DNA of 64,000 bases from Paraconexibacter algicola (lineage in GTDB: Bacteria > Actinomycetota > Thermoleophilia > Solirubrobacterales > Solirubrobacteraceae), in the NCBI RefSeq assembly GCF_003044185.1, contig NZ_PYYB01000001.1, positions 2,872,978 through 2,936,977 on the forward strand, given 5' to 3'. A model generated the notes under the pieces. The model was not told where the DNA came from. It did not search any database and saw only the letters and a list, made by a program, of their open reading frames with translations. Position 1 is the stretch's first letter. The number at the start of each line of letters is the position of its first letter. The translations under genes and the position numbers were made by a program. Shown piece by piece: positions 57,721 to 64,000 of this stretch.

Positions 57721-58697
57721 CAGGACCGGATCCCGTACTTGCGCATCGGCAGCTTCGCGGCGTACCCGGCCATCGACAGGAGCGCGCTGGAGATCAGCAG
57801 CAGGGCCCCGAACGCGTAGAGCGTGTCGCCGAGCGTGCCGCGCGAGAGGCCCTCGGAGTTGTCGACGATCGTCGCGGCGAGCGGGCGGACCGGCTCGAAG
57901 AAGAAGGTGAGGCCGTCGAGCGGGTTCGGCGCGAACCCGCGCGACCCGGAGACCATCGAGAGCATGATCGCCTCGCCCAGGGCGCGGGCGGTGGCGAGCA
58001 CGGCGGCGGCGACGATCGCGGGGCGGATCGTCCGCAGCCCGATCTTCGTGATCGTGCGCCAGCGGTTGACGCCCAGCGCGGCGGAGCCCTCCAGCCACGA
58101 CTTCGGGACGCCGCGCAGGGCCTCCGCGATGATCGCGATCATGATCGGCGAGATCATCACGACGAGCACGAGCGTCCCGACGAGCAGCGAGTTGCCGTTG
58201 AGCTGCACGACGAACCCGACGCTCTCGCGGCGCTCGTCGCCGATGAGGTCGTTGACGAACGGGACGAGGATGAGCAGGCCGAGCAGGCCGTAGACGACGG
58301 ACGGGACGGCGGCCAGGAGCCGGATCGCCGGCTCCATCACGCGCCGCACGCGCTCCGGGGCGAACTCGACGAGGAAGATCGCGGCGAGCGTCGAGAAGAC
58401 GATCCCGATCAGCATCGCGAACCCGGTCGTCAGCAGGGTCCCCCACAGCAGCGGCCACGCGTGCAGCGTGTACTCGCCGTCGACGGAGCCGTCGAAGATC
58501 GCCTGCAGCTCGACGTCGACGTCGTGGCCGCCCGCGAACCAGGAGAGGCCGTTCTCGCTGAACGACGGCCACGCCTTCGCGAGGACGAAGATGATCATCC
58601 CGGCGATCAGCGCGAGCACCAGCGACGAGACGCCGCCGAGGATCGCGCCGACGCGCCGGTCGGACCAGCGGCCCAGCTGTCGGTCCCCCGACGACAA
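57720..58697 (-). CDS. pstC: Phosphate ABC transporter permease PstC
   Basis: This 325-residue permease has six membrane helices, the first in AILGGVSSLVLALIAGMIIFVLA. It has the PstC hallmarks IRLLAAVPSVVYGLLGLLILVPF and GSAALGVNRWRTITKIGLRTIRPAIVAA (about 209-236). The start is TTG at 58697, 1 nt beyond the pstS stop; there is no ATG or GTG in a better place. Confidence 0.95.
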   Translation of the reverse strand: MSSGDRQLGRWSDRRVGAILGGVSSLVLALIAGMIIFVLAKAWPSFSENGLSWFAGGHDVDVELQAIFDGSVDGEYTLHAWPLLWGTLLTTGFAMLIGIVFSTLAAIFLVEFAPERVRRVMEPAIRLLAAVPSVVYGLLGLLILVPFVNDLIGDERRESVGFVVQLNGNSLLVGTLVLVVMISPIMIAIIAEALRGVPKSWLEGSAALGVNRWRTITKIGLRTIRPAIVAAAVLATARALGEAIMLSMVSGSRGFAPNPLDGLTFFFEPVRPLAATIVDNSEGLSRGTLGDTLYAFGALLLISSALLSMAGYAAKLPMRKYGIRS

Positions 58698-58698
58698 G

Positions 58699-59529
58699 CT
58701 AGGCCCCGGCCTTCAGGGGGACCCACTCGGACGCGATGATCCGCTGCGCGGCCGCGTTGCCCTTGACCCAGCGCAGGAACTTGCCGGTCGCGCCGGTCGC
58801 CTTGCCGCGGGTGACCATCCAGAAGTTGCGGACGCCCGGGTAGGTCTCGGCCTTCGCGTTGCGCAGCGTGCAGGCGACGCCCTTGTAGGGGACGGCGTGC
58901 GTGCCGGCGGTGGCCTCGAAGGTCAGGTAGCCGATGCCGCGCTCGTCGCTGGCGACCGCCTGCTGGACGAGGCCGGTCTCCTTCTTCTGCTGGGCGCCCG
59001 CGGAGACGCGGAGGTTCTGGCCCATGAAGATGTTCTGGAACGCGTCCTGCGTACCCGAGGAGGGCGTGCGCGCGTAGAGGCTGATGATCCCGGTGACCGT
59101 GCTGCCCGGGACGTCCTCCCAGCGCTTGACCTTGCCGGAGAAGATCGCCTGCACGTCGGCCTGCGAGAGGTTCGGCAGCGGGTTCTTGCGGTTCGTGACG
59201 ATGCACAGGCCGTCACGGGCGATCTTGTTGAAGACGAGGCCGCCCGGGTCGGAGCGGACCGGGTCGCGCGAGACGTTGCCGATCGACACGCGGCCCTTCG
59301 CGACGTCGGTGACGCCGATGTCCGAGCCGCCCTGCAGGAGGCTGAACTGCGCGGCGCCGGGGAAGGCCTTGAGGTAGCCCTGGATCAGCTTCTTGGCGAG
59401 CGGCTTGATCGAGGTCGAGCCGCTCATCGTGATCTTCGGCTTGGCCGCCGGGGCGGTCGCCGGGACGACGGCGGCGGGCACGGCGCACGCGGCGGTCGCG
59501 AGCAGGACGGCGGGGAGGGGACGGCGCAC
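58699..59529 (-). CDS. pstS: Phosphate-binding protein PstS
   Basis: This 276-residue exported protein has a signal peptide (PLPAVLLATAACAVPAAVVPA) with a Cys at position 13; no good lipobox follows (AACAV), so it may or may not be a lipoprotein. The mature part begins KPKITMSGSTSIKPLAKKL (phosphate-binding Ser/Thr), with SLLQGGSDIGVTDVAKGRVSIGN and ARTPSSGTQDAFQ (SGT phosphate loop). At 276 residues it is shorter than the usual 320-370. The GTG at 59529 follows AAGGAG. A four-unit PHO box lies 119 bp upstream. First gene of the nine-gene operon. Confidence 0.92.
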   Translation of the reverse strand: MRRPLPAVLLATAACAVPAAVVPATAPAAKPKITMSGSTSIKPLAKKLIQGYLKAFPGAAQFSLLQGGSDIGVTDVAKGRVSIGNVSRDPVRSDPGGLVFNKIARDGLCIVTNRKNPLPNLSQADVQAIFSGKVKRWEDVPGSTVTGIISLYARTPSSGTQDAFQNIFMGQNLRVSAGAQQKKETGLVQQAVASDERGIGYLTFEATAGTHAVPYKGVACTLRNAKAETYPGVRNFWMVTRGKATGATGKFLRWVKGNAAAQRIIASEWVPLKAGA

Positions 59530-59647
59530 GGTGCGGTGACTCCTTCGTCGGACGGGGGATGGCGCTGGATGGCTGGACCGGACGGCGCGCACGGGCGACG
59601 GCGCTCCGGGCGGCACGGCTGCGGAAGTCTGGGACGGCCCGGGGTGG

Positions 59648-59691
59648 CGGTCGTGAACAACGGGTGGCCGTCTGGAGAAGAACTGGTGAAC
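59648..59691 (-). promoter_or_regulatory. PHO box: four 11-bp repeats before pstS
   Basis: On the minus strand units start GTTCAC (59691), CTTCTC (59680), GGCCAC (59669) and GTTCAC (59658), exactly 11 bp apart. It directs the pst operon. A second box for the divergent gene is 20 bp away. Confidence 0.8.
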
Positions 59692-59711
59692 GTCCGCGAT
59701 CCGGTGCGTCG

Positions 59712-59744
59712 CTTCACCAGAACTTCCCCAGTCGTTCACACCGG
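59712..59744 (+). promoter_or_regulatory. PHO box: three 11-bp repeats before the secreted propeller operon
   Basis: Units start CTTCAC (59712), CTTCCC (59723) and GTTCAC (59734), exactly 11 bp apart on the plus strand and ending 32 bp before the ATG at 59777. Confidence 0.75.
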
Positions 59745-59776
59745 ACCGGCGGTGGCGCTCCAAGGTCCCGCGTCGC

Positions 59777-61762
59777 ATGCGTGCCGGTCAGCACCGCACC
59801 GCCCGCCGGGCGGCCCTCACCCTCGGCTGCGCCCTGCTCGCCCTCCCGGCGACGGCGCCGCCGCGCGCCGACGCGCGGATCACGCCCGTCACCCCGATCG
59901 CGGGGCCGAGCACCGCGATCGTCGAGCTCGGCGGCGTCGCCATGGCACCCGACGGCACCGGCGGTCTCGTCTTCCGCCGCCGCGACGAGGACGGGCGCAC
60001 GCACATCTACGCGTCGCGGTTCGACGGGGTCACGTGGGCCGCGCCCGTGCGCGTCGACCGCGGCCAGCGGTTCGACTCCTCCTGGCCGGCGATCGCCGCC
60101 GCGGGCGGCGGCCGGCTCGTCGTCGTCTGGGTGCAGGAGTTCGGCGTCGCCACCGACCGCCTGTTCGCGGCCACGCTCGACCCCGGCGCCACCGGCTTCC
60201 AGGCCCCGGTCCCCGTCGACCTCAACGTCGGCGAGGCGATCGCGACCTATCCCACGGTCGCGATGAACCGCGCGGGCACCGCCTACGTCGTCTACCGGGT
60301 CGTCAACGCCACCCCGCAGCAGAACACGTCGCTGCCGTCGGACACGGTCGACGCCGACGTGCGCGTCGCCCGCACCAGCGGCCAGTTCTGGTCGGTGCTG
60401 GGCGCCCCGATGGACCGCGACATCGCCGTCCCCGTCGCCACCCCGACCGCGCTGAACGCTCCGCGCATCGGCGTCGACGTCGCGGGCAACGCGGTCGTCG
60501 CCTGGCAGGAGCCCGACGCCACCCAGACCGATCGCGTCTTCGCGCGGCGCCTGTTCGGCGGGACGATGGGCATCGCGCTCCAGGTCTCCCCGTCGGAGCG
60601 CGACGGCCGCCCGGTCCGCGGGCGGACCGACCAGCTCGCGCTCGCCGTCGCGGGCTTCGGCCAGGCGGTCGTCGGCTACCGCGAGCTCGGCGAGGGCGAC
60701 GAGGCCGCCGCCGACGCCCGCGTCTGGACCAACGCCATCCCCGAGTCCTTCAGCGACAAGGCCGCGGCGTTCGCGGGCCCGCGCCTGGCTGACGGCGGAC
60801 CGGCCGCCCCCGACCAGCCGCTCTCCGCCCCGCCCGGACCGGTGAGCGTCGCGACGACCCCCGCGGGCGCGGTCGCCGCCGGCGTGGCCGTCGGGCCGGC
60901 GTCGCTCGTCGTCTCCGGGGACGACCGCAGCGTCGGCGCCCCGGTGCGCCTGGACGACGGCACCTCGACGGCCTCCGGCGACCCGGTCGTCGGGCTCTCC
61001 TCCGCCGACGCGGCCGCCGCCTACGCCTGGCGGGTGCAGCAGGGCCGGGTCGGGGCGGTCGCCGCGCGCGAGGTCCGCGCCGACGGCGTCCCGACGACGC
61101 GCGTGCTCTCCGCACCGCGCGGCGGCCGCGTCACCGACCTGCGCCTCGCGGGCTCCGGCGTCGGGGACGCCGCGATCGCCTGGGTGCAGGGGGAGGGGGA
61201 CGGGACCCAGATCGCCGCCGCGGTGATCGACGCGCCGCCCGCCCAGTTCGCGGCGCAGGCGCCGCTCACCTGGGTCCGCACCCCGACCGCGAAGCTCGCC
61301 TGGGACACGGCGCCGCACGCGATCGGCGGCGTCAGCTACGACCTCACCGTCGACGACGAGCAGGTCGCGACCGGCCTCACCCGCACCCGCACCGAGCTCC
61401 CGCTCGCCGATGTCGAGGACGGCCGCCGCACGCTCGTGGTCATCGCGCGCGACAGCGCCGGCCAGGAGACCGAGAGCATCCCGACCGAGCTGCGCGTCGA
61501 CCGCACGGCGCCGACCGTCACGGTCGGCCGCAGCGGCCGCCGCGGCGTGCGCGTCGCGATCACCGACGGCGCGGCGGGGGAGTCCTCCGGCCCGAGCGCC
61601 GCGGGCACCACCGTCCGCTTCGGGGACGGCCGCGGGACCCGCGGTCGCGTCAGCCGGATCGTCCACACCTACCGGAAGGCCGGGCGCTACCGCGTGACCG
61701 TCACGACCCGCGACCGCGTCGGCAACCGGCGCGTCCTGCGCCGCACGGTGGTGGTTCGGTGA
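59777..61762 (+). CDS. Secreted beta-propeller-like protein with C-terminal Ig/PKD-like domain
   Basis: This 661-residue exported protein has a signal peptide (RRAALTLGCALLALPATAPPRADA). Residues about 40-480 contain repeating blades (LGGVAMAPDGTGGLVFRRRD, AAAGGGRLVVVWVQEFGV, ARIGVDVAGNAVVAWQEPDA-type), where a VVVWQE or VVAWQE-like strand recurs. The C-terminus is two Ig/PKD-like repeats (AGRYRVTVTTRDRVGN). No catalytic motif is seen. It stands under a PHO box divergent from pstS and may bind or act on phosphate-containing material at the surface. I have no family name. Confidence 0.75.
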   Translation: MRAGQHRTARRAALTLGCALLALPATAPPRADARITPVTPIAGPSTAIVELGGVAMAPDGTGGLVFRRRDEDGRTHIYASRFDGVTWAAPVRVDRGQRFDSSWPAIAAAGGGRLVVVWVQEFGVATDRLFAATLDPGATGFQAPVPVDLNVGEAIATYPTVAMNRAGTAYVVYRVVNATPQQNTSLPSDTVDADVRVARTSGQFWSVLGAPMDRDIAVPVATPTALNAPRIGVDVAGNAVVAWQEPDATQTDRVFARRLFGGTMGIALQVSPSERDGRPVRGRTDQLALAVAGFGQAVVGYRELGEGDEAAADARVWTNAIPESFSDKAAAFAGPRLADGGPAAPDQPLSAPPGPVSVATTPAGAVAAGVAVGPASLVVSGDDRSVGAPVRLDDGTSTASGDPVVGLSSADAAAAYAWRVQQGRVGAVAAREVRADGVPTTRVLSAPRGGRVTDLRLAGSGVGDAAIAWVQGEGDGTQIAAAVIDAPPAQFAAQAPLTWVRTPTAKLAWDTAPHAIGGVSYDLTVDDEQVATGLTRTRTELPLADVEDGRRTLVVIARDSAGQETESIPTELRVDRTAPTVTVGRSGRRGVRVAITDGAAGESSGPSAAGTTVRFGDGRGTRGRVSRIVHTYRKAGRYRVTVTTRDRVGNRRVLRRTVVVR

Positions 61763-63822
61763 GGCGGGCAATCCTCGCCGGCCTCGGCCTCGCGCTGCTG
61801 CTCCCCGGCAGCGCCGGCGCCGCCACCGGCTTCCAGGCCGGCGCCGACCTGCTCAGCAGCTCGCTCGCCCGGCTCGAGCAGGCCGACGACACCACCACGA
61901 ACGTCGCCCTCACCCGCGACGCCCGCTTCGCGCTGATCACGACCCGCGCGACGAACCTGTTCGCCGACGACGACCCCGACCCGCCCGGTCGCACCCGCGC
62001 CGGGGGCGTCTTCCGGCGCGACCTCGCCAGCGGCGCGCTCGAGCTGGTCGCCGCCGGGGACGAGCTCGACGAGGCCACCCGCGAGCTCGTGATCCGCGGC
62101 GCGCGCGGCGCGTCGATCTCCGACGACGGCCGCCTCGTCGCGTTCACCACGAACGCGCCGCTGGTCGCCGCCGACCGCAACGGCAACGCCGACGTGTACG
62201 TGCGCGACCTCGCCGTGCCCCGGGGCGCCCCGGGCGCCTACGAGCTGATCAGCGCCCGCGACGGCGGGGACGTGCCGGCGACCTACGGGGTGCGCGATCC
62301 GGATCTGCCGGGCCGCAACCCGGGCACCGAGACCTACCCGGGCGGTGCGATCTCCGCCGACGGGCGCTTCGTGGTGCTCCGCACGGGCTCGGTGACCTCC
62401 GACCTGCCCGACCGCGCGACCACGGACACGCCCCCGGGCACGCTGCTCGTGCGCGACCGGGCCGAGCGCCGGACGATCCTCGTCACCCGCGAGAGCGAGA
62501 CCGGCGAGCCGGTCGGCGGCGCCACCGGGCCGGCGACGATCAGCGCCGACGGCAGCACCGTCGCGTGGGTGGGGATCCGCGCCGCGCAGCAGACGCGCTT
62601 CCAGCCCGGGGAGAACCGCAACCCGCTCACCGAGCACTACCTGTGGCGGCGCATCGCCGACGGTGCGGCCGCGCGCACCCGGCGCATCACCGGTGCGGTC
62701 GACACCGACGACCCCGCGTGCGACCCCGAGACCACCGTCGAGCCGTCCCCGACGGCCACCGGGCCCTGCTACGGGCCGCTGGCCGACCAGGAGGCGGGCC
62801 GCGTCGGGATCGGGGCGCGCGCCCCCCAGCTCTCCGCGGACGGGCGCACGGTCGTGTTCCTCGCGGCGGGCGCGTTGCGGCCGGACAGCACCGGCTTCGA
62901 GGGCGTCGAGGTCTTCACGACCTCGATGGCGCCCGGGGCCACGCGCAAGGACGCGACCACGCAGCTGACGCGCGGCGCGCTCTCCGGCGACCCCGCGGCC
63001 GCGGCCACGATCGACGACCTCGCCTGGTCGGCGGACGGCCGCTGGCTGGCGCTGCTGACCAACCGCACCCGCTTCACGTTCCCGGCGCTCACCCCGATCG
63101 GCACGTTCCGGCGCACCCCGGACACCCGCGAGCTGCTGCTCGCCGACCTGCAGCGGCGGACGGTCGAGCGCGTCGTGACCGACCGCGGCGGGGGCGACAT
63201 CGACGCCGACATCGGCCGCCAGCCCGCGATCGCCGCGGACGGCGCCACGCTCGCGTTCGTGTCCAGCACCCCGGACCTGTTCTTCGGCGACGCCAACGAG
63301 CAGGCCGACGCCTGGCTCGTGCGCCGCGCGCCCCCGGTCGTGGCGGAGCCACCGCCCCCGGAGGAGAACCAGGGCCAGATCGTCGTCACGCAGACCGCCG
63401 AGCCCGACGAGCCCGACCTGGGCCTCGGCGTCCGCGACCGCCGGGACGGAACCGTCCGCGTCTCGGTCCGCGCCCCGGAGCCTGGCGCGTTCACCGTCTT
63501 CGCCCGGGCCGGCAAGCCCCTGCGCACAGTGGCGCGCGCGACGCGCACGGTCCGCAAGGCGGGGCGCGCCGCGTTCCTGCTGAAGCTCACGGCGGCCGAG
63601 CGCCGACGCCTGGCGCGCAGTCGCCGTCTCAGCGCCACGGTCCGCGTGCGCTTCGTCCCGACCGCTCCCGGAGCGCGTGCGCTGACCGAGGTCGGCAGCG
63701 TCCGCTACACGCTGCGCCGCGCCGCCTCGAAGACGAGCAGGACCCCGCCGAAGACCAAGACCCGGGCTCGTGGTGCATCGAACTGGAGAACTTCTGGTGA
63801 ACGCGATGGGGCCGACCTGTGA
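61759..63822 (+). CDS. Secreted TolB/WD40-like beta-propeller protein
   Basis: This 687-residue exported protein has a signal peptide (AILAGLGLALLLPGSAGAAT). Blades contain the TolB-like pattern xSxDGRxVAFxS: ASISDDGRLVAFTTNAP, AISADGRFVVLRTGS, TISADGSTVAWVG, QLSADGRTVVFLAAG, AWSADGRWLALLTNR and AIAADGATLAFVSSTP. A charged C-terminal region and a beta-domain (VRVSVRAPEPGAFTVFARAGK) complete it. It begins with GTG overlapping the previous stop (GTGA), so the two secreted propellers are one operon. The last codons carry PHO-like repeats of the next promoter region. Confidence 0.78.
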   Translation: MRRAILAGLGLALLLPGSAGAATGFQAGADLLSSSLARLEQADDTTTNVALTRDARFALITTRATNLFADDDPDPPGRTRAGGVFRRDLASGALELVAAGDELDEATRELVIRGARGASISDDGRLVAFTTNAPLVAADRNGNADVYVRDLAVPRGAPGAYELISARDGGDVPATYGVRDPDLPGRNPGTETYPGGAISADGRFVVLRTGSVTSDLPDRATTDTPPGTLLVRDRAERRTILVTRESETGEPVGGATGPATISADGSTVAWVGIRAAQQTRFQPGENRNPLTEHYLWRRIADGAAARTRRITGAVDTDDPACDPETTVEPSPTATGPCYGPLADQEAGRVGIGARAPQLSADGRTVVFLAAGALRPDSTGFEGVEVFTTSMAPGATRKDATTQLTRGALSGDPAAAATIDDLAWSADGRWLALLTNRTRFTFPALTPIGTFRRTPDTRELLLADLQRRTVERVVTDRGGGDIDADIGRQPAIAADGATLAFVSSTPDLFFGDANEQADAWLVRRAPPVVAEPPPPEENQGQIVVTQTAEPDEPDLGLGVRDRRDGTVRVSVRAPEPGAFTVFARAGKPLRTVARATRTVRKAGRAAFLLKLTAAERRRLARSRRLSATVRVRFVPTAPGARALTEVGSVRYTLRRAASKTSRTPPKTKTRARGASNWRTSGERDGADL

Positions 63823-63846
63823 CCGACCGGTGGCCGTTCGGTGAAC
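63781..63846 (-). promoter_or_regulatory. Six-unit PHO-box-like array upstream of the right-edge gene
   Basis: Read on the minus strand, units with 11-bp spacing start GTTCAC (63846), GGCCAC (63835), GGTCAC (63824), GGCCCC (63813, weak), GTTCAC (63802) and GTTCTC (63791). The nearest downstream gene is on the plus strand at 63930, so the array is in the opposite orientation to the others relative to its gene. Confidence 0.6.
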
Positions 63847-63929
63847 ACCCCTGGTGCGCGGGCCGCCGGTCCGCTCCTCTACCCGGCGCCAACCACCACC
63901 ACGAGTCGTTGAAAGGACCCGTCACCACG

Positions 63930-64000
63930 ATGGCACTCCCCACGACGGCGAAGGCCCGGGGCGCGCGCATGCTCGCCACGGTCCTCGCCGGGTCAGCAGC
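63930..64000 (+). CDS. N-terminal fragment of an exported protein (runs off the right edge)
   Basis: The first 23 codons read MALPTTAKARGARMLATVLAG, a twin-basic, hydrophobic signal-like start. AAAGGA precedes the ATG by 15 nt. It is 84 bp after the PHO-like array. A phosphate-regulated exported protein such as a second PstS or a phosphatase is possible, but the sequence does not show it. Confidence 0.6.
   Translation, partial: MALPTTAKARGARMLATVLAGSA

Overview
The window is about 74% GC (estimated by eye), with very strong GC3 bias and tightly packed genes. It looks like an actinobacterium of the class Thermoleophilia (Solirubrobacterales, a Conexibacter/Patulibacter-like organism). The support is the AcrA1-type reductase, the NDMA-type alcohol dehydrogenase, TANNNT promoters placed 6-9 nt before start codons (leaderless transcripts), and PHO boxes of actinobacterial type built from 11-bp GTTCACC-like direct repeats. 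There is no tRNA, rRNA, CRISPR array, insertion sequence or integrase, so it reads as ordinary chromosome rather than a mobile island.

Layout. 1-13.4 kb: a partial GMC oxidoreductase, an LtrA membrane protein, a zinc alcohol dehydrogenase, a histidine kinase coupled to a REC-GGDEF-EAL protein, a secreted sugar-dehydrogenase-like propeller coupled to a membrane adenylate cyclase, a protein made of eight 23-residue repeats, a phosphoesterase, an acetyltransferase, a zinc-ribbon protein and a drug-type ABC exporter. 13.4-18 kb: a polyphosphate cluster (ppx, two half-CHAD genes, ppk). 18-34.4 kb: a TetR/aminotransferase divergon, an ECF sigma factor, two ABC-F proteins, an HDAC-like amidohydrolase, a CalB-like lipase, an AcrA1-type fatty acyl reductase, small catabolic enzymes and a secreted Leu/Gly-rich protein. 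34.5-43.9 kb: a TIM-barrel isomerase, a UbiB-like pseudokinase, a GH31 glycosidase, a WYL regulator, an RTX-like secreted protein and an MFS/TetR efflux pair. 44-49.6 kb: a glycan operon (PHP-GT4 fusion, GT4, DUF2334, GH63-like hydrolase, a 61-aa protein). 49.6-59.5 kb: a nine-gene pst operon on the minus strand. 59.7-64 kb: two secreted propeller-like proteins and the start of another exported protein.

The unifying theme is phosphate. I find arrays of 11-bp PHO-box-like direct repeats at seven places: before ppk, the TIM-barrel isomerase, GH31, the PHP-GT operon, pstS, the secreted propeller operon, and the partial gene at the right edge. If these are real PhoP sites, one regulon would link phosphate uptake (pstSCAB), polyphosphate turnover, a phosphoesterase, peptidoglycan hydrolysis and glycoconjugate synthesis. 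This suggests remodelling of the envelope under phosphate starvation. No phoR, phoP or phoU lies in the window.

The pst operon is unusual: pstSCAB is followed, through 4-nt overlaps or very short gaps, by a lipoprotein, two zinc-ribbon proteins, a three-domain peptidoglycan hydrolase and a phosphoesterase-superfamily protein. The polyphosphate cluster is also unusual, because one CHAD domain appears to be split between two overlapping genes.
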